DNA of 64,000 nt, from contig QAOA01005839.1 of assembly GCA_003255065.1 (NCBI GenBank), forward strand, positions 137,877 through 201,876. The letters are read 5' to 3'. Numbering within the stretch: the first letter of the stretch is position 1; every line of letters starts with the position of its first letter. A model generated the notes under the pieces. The model was not told where the DNA came from. It saw only the letters and a list, made by a program, of their open reading frames with translations, and did no database searches. The position numbers were made by a program, and so were the translations under genes. Shown here piece after piece: positions 26,996 through 39,800 of this stretch. This stretch comes from Cercis canadensis. Its lineage: Eukaryota; Streptophyta; Magnoliopsida; Fabales; Fabaceae.

Positions 26996-28020
26996 TCACT
27001 CTATATATATGATTCTACATTCTATGGTTCTGTTCATAGGCTCATCTCTTCCTCTACATCTCCATCTTTATCTCTATGTAACATTATCATGTTCTCTATA
27101 TCCTTGACTTGGAGGGCACAGGATGAAATGGGCTGGGATTCTTTTCGATATCTTGAGGGTTAGTTTATAATGGTTTGGTGATGATGGGATTTGTTTGGGT
27201 GTGATTGATATTTTTTTTGTGTGGTATTGTATCATAATTATGTACATGTGTAACTGTGTTTCTTTCTTTTTCTTCTAGAGGACGTTGTTTCATTTTTTTA
27301 GGCTATTATTAAGGCCATTGAGAGATGTTGATCTTAATTATGCTTCACTTGTATTCTTTTCTCTAGTGCTCTATTCCTCATTTGTATCTGTGACTATGAT
27401 TCATTTGTAGTAATAAATTTTACTTCCCTCTTCTTCATTTATCTTTGTGCATGCCTCCTAATCAATCAATTATTATACTTTACTTTTTGCTACCAAATAA
27501 CAGACTATAACACAAAGTTGCTAACCCACACCCATTTTACATTAAGGTCATAAGATGTTGAGTTCCACTATTTCAAGACCAAAAAAATGGTTGCATAATT
27601 TCTAACAGAGAAACCTTAATTTTTAAGGTATTCAAAGAAAAAGGAAGAAAGAAAAAATCTTACTTTGTTTTTAAATTATGAGTACTATGAGCTGTAATTT
27701 GGCCAATTCGTGAATGTTATGATGAATGACAGGAATGGTGGGGCCATTTTCATTTTGATGTATTAGGCAATTGAAAAACACACCATGTGAGTTCTTTGAT
27801 CACGAATTCTTGGAGGATAAGGCTGTTCTTTTCTTTCCCTTTATCTTTTGAAGATTGATTAGGCTTCTCAATTTCAGAGAAGATTCAAAGCTCTTCCCTT
27901 GTCCAACTATTCTAGTTGTTCTGAGTTTTGTAAGCCATATTAAGTTTGCTTTTATTGTTTTATGCAACTAAAGCTCTGAGGCAATTTGCTTATTATGTCT
28001 AATATTATTAGTAAGTGTGA
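26996..28020 (+). other. AG-peptide 3' UTR and intergenic DNA
   Basis: AT-rich downstream region. The AATAAATTTT motif near 27412 could be a distal polyadenylation signal. No other gene or repeat was recognised. Confidence 0.45.
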
Positions 28021-28544
28021 TGTTATTTGTACATCAATTTCTTTTAAAATTGTGCATATCGATATATATAATTGCATCTAAGTTCAAATAATCTACTTTT
28101 TTTTTACGCTGAACTCAGATATAAATATGGATATGAATATGGAACACATTGTGAAGAAAAGTAAAGTGTAAATACTAGGCTTAATTGTAATTTTGGTCCT
28201 CCTATTTTAACCACTTGAACGTTTTAGTCCTCCTTCTTTAAAAATGAACTATTGAGTCCCTCTATATTTATAAAATGTACAAGTTTAGTCCATTTATCTT
28301 TAAGTTAAAATTCTTAGGTTTATTTCAAGGTGTAAAGTTCTCTGATTCATAATCCCACCGTTCAGATTGAAGAGCTACGTCTTGTGNTGTTATTTGTACA
28401 TCAATTTCTTTTAAAATTGTGCATATCGATATATATAATTGCATCTAAGTTCAAATAATCTACTTTTTTTTTACGCTAAACTCAGATATAAATATGGATA
28501 TGAATATGGAACACATTGTGAAGAAAAGTAAAGTGTAAATACTA
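28021..28544. repeat. 157-bp duplication around a single N, left copy followed by a 209-bp insertion (probable heterozygous TE)
   Basis: 28021-28177 and 28388-28544 are identical but for about one base. After the left copy comes extra DNA (28178-28386) starting GGCTTAATTGTAATTTTGG and running into the N at 28387. After the right copy the sequence continues differently (TTATTCCATT). The simplest reading is that the left contig is a haplotype with an insertion right after AATACTA and the right contig is the haplotype without it. The inserted DNA resembles the low-complexity GGTCC-type terminal sequence common in plant non-autonomous elements. A related-looking stretch begins at about 55362. Confidence 0.6.
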
Positions 28545-30827
28545 TTATTCCATTAATAACATCATTTGTCCTTCAAAGTAACATTTAGTATGCATGCATC
28601 CTTTAAGTGAAAGAAATATCAGTGTTTAGCTTGAGCTGTGAAATTAGCAGAAGAAGCATTTAATTCTTCGCTTTCTGGGTTGTGATTTCAATTTGTCCAT
28701 ATCGTCATATTCATGTTTTGGTGTGTGGCTACATTATTTTGAGATGGTGCTTTGATGAGTGGCCCACATGACATTATGAATGTGGGTAAAAGCTTGATAA
28801 ATTGAAATCATTTTACTTTGACGATCGATCTCGGCCTGGGGAGACGTTCACACGAGACTTCAAAGAAAAGCGATGTTAGTCAATAGCCAAAGTGCCAAGT
28901 TCACACCCGCAACATTTATGAATTGTGACATATTTTCTTATTCTTCTGTATCTTAATCTAATTTATACATTATAATGTTAACTAATTCACTTGAAATCCT
29001 TTTCAACAGCTCAAATTTTTATGAGCAAAGTGCAGTAAAAATATCATTTCTGAAAATCTATACTTGGTGACAAGTGAAGAATATTGCATTGATGGTGATT
29101 GTTTCATTTGTTTTTATCCACATACCACTATAGGTTGTGTTAAGAAAAGAGGAAGTTACATTCTCATTGACTATGGAGAAGGGGAAGGAGAAGGTACATG
29201 TAGAACACTACATTATTCATTTGTATTTGTATCCATTAAAAAGCAATTTTTGAAGTCATAACAAATAAATTAACCAAAANTAAACAAAAAAAAAAAAAAA
29301 GCCAAATGAACTGCACTTAAAGTCATGGACATTCATCTCCTCATATTTTAGTTATTTATTTAAACCCTTTTTTTGTTTTTCTACTTCTAAGTTATAACTA
29401 CCACGTGTGTGACAGAGAAGATACTTCCACTTCTCCAAATCTTCTTATGTGCATTCCACATTCATAGTTTAGTGACAGAAAGAGGAGAGGAAATAATAAT
29501 TAAGAGTCTTGAGCTAGACAAGTTGCAGGTAACATGATATGCACATGGAATCCTGCCGCAAATAAAGGCAGACCATGCCTGCATAATCACATTGTCGATT
29601 ACACCACCGAAAGTGTTTTGGTTGGAATGAGCTTTGCATATACACGAGAATTTGTGGGAACCCAAAAATAAATAAATAAATAAATAAGAATTTTTTTTTG
29701 TTTTTACAAATAGAATTTTTTAATTACCTATCTATGCTGACATAATAAACTCATAGAATTTCTTCTCACAACCTCCCAACAAATTCAAACTCGAGAGAAC
29801 AAATCTCTATTAAACAGAAGACAGTCAGTCTCCTGCTACATGAGCCTACATCCATTAGTAGCCACTAGATACAAGTTAATACTAAGAGTTTGGAGTTTTG
29901 GATAGTTTAGTTTAGTGTTTTACATTCAACCTTCCATGCAGCAATACACCAAGAAAATGTCGTTCGAAAAGTTCATGGTTTACTGTAAAGTGTATTAAGA
30001 AGTGCATTAAAAATTGTCTACAACAGGAGAAACTAGAAATAAACTACAAAGAAAAAAATCATTAGCAGATTGATAAATAATAAGGAAAACAGAAGTCGAT
30101 AATTAGCCATAAGCTTTTCCTAAATATTTTCCTTTACCCCACCACAAAATTTAGTTTTTAATATCATTACCTTACGTGGCTCATTTCTATGCCTTGCAAG
30201 AACTAGTTGTTCTGCTGCAAGATTATAAGAGTATCATTACTCTTCCTAGAGAAGCTTTGCGAACTAGGACTCCTAATATGTATGTGTTTGTGAACCGAAA
30301 TTAGACATGACAAATCTAGCACAAGTGTGCATGCTACAATAAGTGAAAAACAAGAATAAAAATAGATATCAGTCCCAAACTCAAACGTTAATATTATCAT
30401 CAAGCACAAGACATAATCATTGTGCCCAACCCAGCAGATCAAAATTATGTATAGTTCATTGGCAAAGTATTGTCTTACAAAACATGTTACAATGGAAAAT
30501 GAAATCCAGCAGGCCCTCACTCCTACCTGTCAGAGAGGACCATAGTATTGCTACAATTCTATGCTAGGATCAACAGCTTCTACGTATCAATCATGCTAAC
30601 CTGGGTTAAAATCAGCTGTTCCAGAAAGTTCATGTATATTCTCCACAATTTCCAGTCATATCTACAATGGTTAAATCTATTTCTTACTGGAACATACTCT
30701 ACATCTAGTTTACATAGAATCACAGTGCACCTAGTATGATACAGTATATTCTGAGCTCACTTTGGATATACAATCTCAATTCAATCTGCCAAGGGTTTTG
30801 TTGCCATATTTGTATTTAACCTTTAAT
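28545..30827. other. Intergenic DNA and MED13 3' UTR, no gene recognised
   Basis: No open frame here has a recognisable product. A single N at 29280 sits in an A-rich run. The part adjoining 30828 is presumably the MED13 3' UTR on the minus strand. Confidence 0.5.
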
Positions 30828-33800
30828 TTAAGACTTCTCTGACTGCTTTGAAAGCTCTTTATCAGCAAAATGTAGAAGTCGTCTTAGTCTTAGAACCATG
30901 TCACAGTGAAAAGGAAGGGCTGTACGGCGCTCTAAGTATGCTGGGCTCACTGTCATCCATGATAGTGCATGGAGTTCTGCTGCAAGTGACTCAAGAACCA
31001 AGTGCGTCTCAATTTCCAAATCTTTAGCATCCCAACTAAAACTTCTACCACCTTGCTTGTTAATTCCTCGAACAATCTTTTCCTGGGAAATGTTTGGTCC
31101 TCCATAGTAATCAATGAGGCTGACTGAAAGTACCGATGGCCATTCTTCTTTCAAGTTGCTTCTGTAGTCCTTTCTCATAGAGGGTACAGCTTTTGAGACC
31201 ACAAATCCTGTGGAAAGTGGAAGAGCAGAGCCCTTGCTGTGAAGCAGATGAGCAAGTGGTGGTGATTCAGCGGTGAGGCAAGTGGGGAGCTGAAGAGCTG
31301 TTGGAGGAAGGAACCGCATGCTTGGGGAAGGGATTAAAATATATGCAGAAGATGTAGAACCAAGAGATTTCACTGGAGTAAAACCTTCTATGTAACCTGA
31401 AATAGAAATCCCACTGCCACCTTGAGTTCCTCCTGCAATGAAATAACTTCAAAATGAATGCTTAAATGTGAATTAATTTAGCACGAGTTTCAAAAGATAC
31501 AAACTACCAACTCCACATATCCCAGCCACTAAAAAATATAAGAATAAATGTTGAGGATTTCTATACTACTAATGCACATGAAGAAAATATCACAGAACAA
31601 GGCTTTATTTGGCCTTCTGAACTACAGCAGGTTTTATTATTAATTTTAGGGCAAAACTTAGGTAAAGTTCCTTATGTGCTTGTTGTGCTGTTCGGCTGTT
31701 CCCTTCTTAAAACATGACTTGTTGACTATTTTTCCATATCAGTACTACCTCAATACCATCTCTTCCATACCAGTGTTTCGCTGTGTCCACTTTCTTCTTC
31801 CCCTTCTCGATCTCTCTCTCACGCTGGGTTCTCCATCATCTCTCATTCTTGGCATCACCACCACATCTCTCAACTTCCCTCCCTCTCAGTTCCGATTCAC
31901 CTTCTTTCTTCAATAACTGCTCTCTTGACTTCCCTGTCAGGTCATTGCTTGCTCATTTGAGAAGAAATTGCAGAAATTGCAGGCCTCATCTGCTCTCCTA
32001 TCTTCACATATTGCACCTTTTCTGGAACTGGAAGCAGTTCATGACGAGGGCAGGAAGATGGAGAACAATTGAATTTGAGGTAAGATGACCCAGGAGATAT
32101 AAAAAGCTAGTGACTCTGAAGGAATGGAGGTGAAAGCTTGGGTCTTCTTTCTTGCAAAATAGCTTCTTTATTCTGGGTTCAGAGTTGAATTCGGTGGCAG
32201 CCATTGATGGGTGGGATTTAGCTGGGTTGGATTTGGTGGCAGCCGTTGATAGAGTTGAAGAAGCTCTGGGTTGGGTTTGTTGAGGAAGAACAGAAGAAGT
32301 TCTAAGGGAGGAAATTTAAGATAACGGTGAGGAATGTTGACAGGGCATTGAGGTGGCACTGTGTTAAAAAAAGTCCATATGTCACGTTTTAAAAAGAGAA
32401 CTGTACAACAAGCACCTATATAACTTTACTTAAGTTTTGCCCTTAGTTTTACTGTGTAATTCCAACCAAACAATAGCGATGATAATGAAAGGTAATTTTG
32501 AATTTGAATTTCAGAGAGTTGGCTATGTTAAAAATAAGTGGGAAGATGGGACTAAACAAGATATTTCATAAAATTTGCATGTGGAAAAATCTTATTGGTC
32601 CCATGATCAAACTCTACATAACGAACGGCTCGAAAAATGGAAAAAATAAAGAAAATGAACGAAGATCAATCTCTTTCCTTTTTTGATAAAAGAAACAATT
32701 TCATTAGAGAAGAGAGCATTACAAAGAAAAGGGAAGGATGAGGTATCCTCCTCAGCAAAGGCACAAAAAGAAAACTTCAGAAAAAACAAAGAAACTTGTC
32801 AATTCAATAAAGCTAATCCGTCTATGTATTTGTCATGGAGACTCCCTTAAAGAATCCATAGGATATGTGGAGAAAGTATTTGTTCCATGCAACAAGATTG
32901 CATATTCAACTAAAGTGCACCTTGAATGATCAATTTAAAGAAATCATCTAGTTATACAATGATGTGAGCACGTTCCTAGAGACTCAATTAATGTAACAAA
33001 CAAAAAGCCTTCACAATTTATACCCATACCAAAGTCTCACAAGTTGCCCCCACCCTCATGGTCCCAACCCACCCCCAGGGGTCAGAAACATCACTCAACC
33101 ACTAATAATGACAACAGCACTCGATGCAATTTAATGAAATAAGAAATGGATAGGAACAGAAACAAACTTACTGCAGATAACTCACCAGGAGAAGATGAAT
33201 CAGCTGGAAGAACAAGTTGTAATGTATGGTCCATAGAAATTGCAACAAAACTGATGCTTTGGGCCCAATGAAGCAAACCCCTTGAGCTGTCAACCATAGA
33301 ATGTCCACCCAGAAGCTGCTTTCTGGCAGCAGGTTGCCCTAAACTGCCTTTCATAAAACCAGAAGCTTTGGCATGGGGACTATACAAAGGACTAGGTGAG
33401 GAAGGAAGAGTTCTTTCTGGAATCAAACTCATCTCTGGTTGTTGCAAGGAAGTACCATTACTTGTCACAGACATCCCATCAGACATGGATCGCCGCAGTT
33501 GCAGGGGCCATCTTTTCATCTCAGAACCCCCCACTGAATAAATGGCTTTCTGCCATTCTGTACCAAATCAAATGGCAGAGAAAATGAATACAAGGAGGAG
33601 ATAAGGAAGAAACAAATAAACTGAAATAGATTAAACCAAATTCATCAAACAACCAGGCTTTACATTTTCAAAGCTGACCACCATGCATGTCAATTATCTC
33701 CTACCAACACTCAAACATGCTAATTTTGAGCAAAATTAGATGGACATTGAACAGTTTAACCATATTGAGTTAATATCTAATTTTTTTTTAATACACTTAA

Positions 33801-36800
33801 ATCCTGTTTTCATTTAGCAATGATCACCTATCAAACAAAACCAAAGTCACAAATATACAACTTCAAGAAAGCAAAAGTATGATGCCAATTGGCCAAAACC
33901 AAAGATGATAAGATTATTGATGACAGGTATGAAGCCCATACATGCCTCTACTAGTGATGCTTTTGCATGTTGAACAGATTATACAAAGTCACCATGCATG
34001 TTAGACCAGCATCCCTATGCATAAGAACAATATAAAATAAATAAGATAAACAACTTGAAGGTTACACCAAAAAGTAATACCCAATCAAAAAGTAATGTTG
34101 AAATATACAAAATGCATATCCGGTTGCAAATCATAGNAAGATAAACAACTTGAAGGTTGCACCGAAAAGTAATACCCAATCAAAAAGTAATGTTGAAATA
34201 TACAAAATGCATATCCGGTTGCAAATCATAGGATCAAATGAAAATATTACTAGTTTGAACATAAAACAACAGAGATCATATAATTTCTTTTTTTTTTTTT
34301 TTTCAATCCCCTTTATATGAGGGAATAATCATTTTGCTACAGAATGTACATGTTATGATCTCATAATTATTAGCTAATTGGAAGTAGGTACTTCCCCTTT
34401 CACCCAGTACCAATTTCTGCCAATGCACTTAAAACATGATGCTTGGCTTAATTATTATAATTATGTTTCTCACTTCATCTTTAAATTTACGAACACTATA
34501 CGTGTGCTATGAACAGAGTTTTTTAAAATAATTTTCAACTTAAAATTAGCACACAAAAAAAAAAAAAAAAATTGTAACACATCATGAGGATGTGAACGTG
34601 AGAGTGCTAGGTGTTAAAATGGCATCTTCATCCTTCATTTTCAATTATTAGCTAATTATTTGTTTGGTATTTTGATGAGCAATGGGTTTGTCCTGATGAT
34701 TTGGACCATTTTCTATCCATTAATTAGAGGTTTTGGCAGTGACAAGGAGAGGAAGGTTCTTTGGGAGTGTGCTTGTTTTGCTGAAATTTTGTGTTTATAG
34801 CTGCAGTGCAATGCTAGGATTTTTTAAAAATACCTGCTTACCAGTGAGTATTTTATGGGATAGGGTAGTGTTCTGAGCCTCTCTTTGGGTGCATGCCAAT
34901 GTTTTTTCTAGAGGGGTTTCCTTGACAGATTTGCGAAGGGACTCAAGCTCTAATAAGCTGATGTTATTTTCTGTTTTTCTTTTTGTTAGGAGGATCTCTT
35001 CCCCTCCTTTGTAATTTTGTCTTTCATTCTTCTTCTAATACAATTCTTCTTTTATCCAAAAACAAAAGGTTGTAAGCATGAGATTTTGGGTTTAGAAAAA
35101 CAAAAAATTGGACACAAAGAAGGGAATCCTTTTACTATAGAAGTATAGATTTAGAGAACAGTAAGCTTGGTCTGGTCAATTTCACCATGTGAAAATGGGT
35201 ACTCAAACCTTCATTGCAAGGTTATTAAAAGGCAATTCACTTGAGAATGGATAAACCGCTTTTCAATAACTTTTTCAGGAAGTCATCTCAGTAATATTTT
35301 TATGCTTCATCTCAGTAAGTACAATTGGGGAAGGGGCTATTCTGTTAAATATAACTTGCACTTTTAGGAGAATTGGTCATGCAACATCTATATTTGTATG
35401 TTCACAAGTTTTTAAATTATGCCTTTTCCAGATTTAGGGTCTGTCACTCTGCCACATCACATTCCATGTCCTTCACCATGTCTATGCTTTATAAGATGGT
35501 AGAGAAAGGAAGGAGGGGGAGGAAGGAGGAAGAAGAATAATATATCTCTTACCAAGGTACTCAAGCTCATAAAAACCTCCAATGCGTGCTATCACAAAAT
35601 CCCGAGGCTTGGCAACACCAGTATCAGGAGAAGAGCAAGATTGAAGTATTTGACAGCCTTGCTGCAGGACTTGTACAAAAAGGCATTGTAGTCCCTTTGT
35701 ATCCTGCCTACTGCTAATTCCACCAAAGGGAAAAATGTTGCTATCAAGCAATTCTCCCCTTGCATCTGTCCAGATGCATACAAGCCAACGCCAGTCCTCT
35801 GTCCATCCATAGCAACAATGCAGGCTTGGAGGAGTCTTCTGATCAGAATCAGATCCATCAAGGCTTGAAGCAGAATCCACACTTCCTGCTGTACTTGTAT
35901 TTTGTATATAGGTCCCACTATTGTCATCTGCCAATACCTTTAATGATTCAGAAGTCTGACTACCAATAACTGAAATACCATGTTCTAAAGAGCCAGGTTC
36001 TGCAAGAATAAAAAGGGGTTCAAACATGTAACGAATTTCATCATGAAAAGAATAATCCCCAGATCTACTTGGATCACAGCTCAATCCCCCAGTCCTTGTT
36101 GGTTGCCAAGAATTATCCCAAGTTCCAGACCTCAAGCTAGCATCAATATCACCCTCTCTAGGAAGGGAATGCCCTGTTATCCGAGGACCAACACAGTCCT
36201 TCCACATCCCAGAGATGGGAGAAGACATTTGTGACAAAACTGAATGAGATCTACTTGAAAGTGCTGACTGAGCATAATCATTGGAATATCCCCGTGAAAT
36301 TCGACGAGCCTTGCTGTATACAGTAAAGGCAGTCTCTTTCAGAATGAGAAGCTCACCCAGTGATGGATTTGTGACTCTAAAAATGGCATCAACAGTGACA
36401 ATCTGCAGCACCAATTTTGGAATACTAAATCCAGAAAGCACAAGAATATTTGATGCTGAAGCTTCATCCACTGTTGCCAATCCACTTAATGCCTTCATGA
36501 CCTGACTATGCAATGTTGATCTCCTCTCTCTATCTGATTGTTGGATAACTGATCCAATGGCAACAGAAGATTCAATTACAGTTTGCAGAATTGCTGTCGG
36601 TTCAGGAAAAGGGCACACCACATAGATTACCTAATATAAAGAAAAAGTAAAAATTAATGATGTCAAATCCATCTAGCCATGTTCAATCACTAAGAAAATG
36701 AGATTTCAATGAGAAAGTCAATCCTTTCTTCTCTACTATGTATATAGATATTAAGCTAGGCCTCAGATCTAGGAAATGGATAGTCCCCAACCCCATGCCC

Positions 36801-39800
36801 AGCTCTCCTACACAACAATACATCTTTATTTCCTATACATGAGAACTACCACCAGGAGATGTATTTCTGTTCCAGACAACAATACAGATCTCTAGAGAAA
36901 AGTCAAAATAGCATCATAAAGATGCCAAACAAATGGCAATGCTGAAAGAAAGCAACATAATCAATTATAATTTTCTTTTCTTCTTTGGACAACAATTTAA
37001 TATTTTACTAACTCAATAGAAAGTATAAGACCAAAATGTCACTTCTCTTTTTTCCCTCTGGGAATCATATGGAGTGGCAAAATGGGCAACCATTATCGCA
37101 ATCACAAAAGGACAAAAGTATATCAAAGGACAGACGATTAGGTGAGAGGAAATTTGGGCGAAGCTTGAGAATAAAGACTGCAAACATGAATCATACCATG
37201 CCATTTATTCTTGAATTCAACCAACTATTGACAAATTTGGCAGCTAAAGCCTTGTCATAATTAACAAATAGGACTACTGAATCAGGATATAGTGATCTAG
37301 GATAATTAGGAGAGATGAAGATCTAATGAACATTCGATCTATAGAAAAAAAGCCAATCAACCAGTCACTTACCATACAAGAACTATTACTTCCTTCATTT
37401 GGGTGTGTGGAAAAGCATGGACTGAGTTTCAAAGCTCTGAGAGCCTTTGAAAGAGACTTAAGATAACTAGTCAGGTCCCAACCATTAGATAGAGAAAGAA
37501 AATAGTCACTTATAGATCCAACAAGAGATGCATTGCTGCTCTCAATCTTCATTGATTGAGGAGAATCAAGCAAAACAAAACCAGAAGAGGACAATTTCCC
37601 AGAATCTATCTCCATCTGACTCCCCAAACCTTGTGGTGAATGAGTTCCCAGCTTGCATGTCTCATAGACTGAAAAGAAAACAAAAAGCATACTAAGAATG
37701 AGAGAACAGTTCAAGTAGAAAAAGAACGGGGCCGGCAAAAAGGAGATGAAACTTATATCATCAGTCTAGAAGCAAAGAAATCAGGAAGCATTCTGCTGGC
37801 ACAGCATAGAGCTATTGTTACATGCAGTAAGGTTCAAAGAAAACTCCAGAAAAATTAATTGCTTTAAGCAGGGAAAAAAGAAATTTACTCTAGCAGAAAC
37901 TAGAAAAAATAATTTGTTCCAGATATGCAGAATGCAAATATCAAGCACCAGCCCTCAATGTTCAATGAAGCTTAATTACCATTACTCACCTGTACTTAGT
38001 TGCTGAAAGAAATCAGCAGCAGCAGAAGTAAGTGGATTAATGTCTGGACATACAACGTGATAATTAATCTGCAATGATATGGATGAAAGCAAGTTCTTAA
38101 ACTCATTACCCCAAAAGTGGCTGAAGTACAGGATATAAGGTAGACAACAAGGCACAATAGCAATCACTGTAATTGTTTATTGTAAACTTACAGGTTTTTG
38201 TAGAGCATAGGGTTCTAGGGGAGCCTTTTCCCAGTGCTGCAGACTGTTTGCTGATGTTTTGAGCCAATCATCCTGATACCTGTTAGACATATTTATACTT
38301 GCATGAGTGGTAACTAACAGCAAATTTTACCAGATTCCAGCCTTGTTAGCTAAGTTATCATACTTCAAAGAATATTTCCCCTTTTATCCCAAAAAAATAA
38401 AATGGAAAAGCTACTCAAACTCGCAGCCGAGCATGGAGGCGTGGGCACCCTATTGGAGCAAAGGATAGAATAATAGATAACGCAGGAGGTTGGTTTGCGA
38501 TCCTGGATGCCTCCATTCCTGAATCAATTCCCATTAATCTTAAACTCAAAAATTAGAAACCTTGGTAACCTCTTTACAGCATTTACCAATAGGGATGCCT
38601 TTTTGGCTTCCTTACAGGTTTCAGTGCATGTAAGCTATTTTTTTTTTTTTTGTGGCCGTCTTTTCTTTTTACTCTTTTGTTTTTTGTTTTTTTCCCTTTG
38701 TTCCCTTCTTGTTAGAAGGACTTCTTGTCCTCCATAGTTGCAACTTGCAAGTCTCTTCTCTTCTAATTTTTTTTCTTTTCGGTACTTTTGGCTACAACCC
38801 TGGGTTTGAACATGAAACCCACAAGCCTTGAAGACAACCTCAACACAACCACAGGTAGTTTGGTCTCTTCTCCTCTAATTAATTGTTCTTTTATCCGGGG
38901 AAAAAAAACAAAGAGATACCTGGGTAATTAATTACTATAGTTGCTGTTTAACAAACATCTTTGGTAGATAGGACTCTACAAATAAAAAGTACTAAAGAAT
39001 TCCCATGATATGTTTTTCTGATAATCTTTCAAAATCCACATACCAAATACCACCTAAAGATGTAAGAAAATATAGAAAAGAACACTACAAACTCTATAAT
39101 AGATTCCCTAAACCTGCAGGATGAGAACACTAACTCCCAAATAAAAAAATGAAATTTAATGCATTATACTTTTCATTGAGTTCCCAATTTTATACCCTTT
39201 GCAATTGCTCCCACCAACTATAAATGTGTTATTTGTCATCTAAAGCAGTAGAATTAGGTATATTATAGGAAATAAAAACTTCCAAGAGCCTTCAGTCCAA
39301 GTTGACAAAAATGGCACATACCCTACAAGTATAGAAGGAAATGGAAGAGCAATAAGTGTAGGTCTTAGCCGGGAACACGGCTGCAGCTCTGATTCTGAAC
39401 TGCACATATCTTGGCCAGATCTCCTTTGGGAAGTCTCATCCACCTTAGAACCATCCATCATGCTGGACGCTGCATCAAACAGTCAAATTATATTAGTATA
39501 ATGGAAAATCAAAACTTCCATTGTTCATGTAAATGCAAATTTCTACCCTTAAGGCTTGATGATCCACCAACAGATGACTGGGATGGACTCATTGGTTCTG
39601 AAGAATCCCTACATTCACTAATGCTGGACTCAGCAGAAACTCCATCAATTATGCTTCCAGCATCAACTGATTGATTGCGGCCTTTGCACCAACCAGTCAC
39701 AGATAATGGCCCCTCCAAATTGGAAAATGCAGATTTTAAGGCTACTTTTATATCAGACTGCAGCAAGCTTATCACAGACGACGCATGAACCTGACATTTC

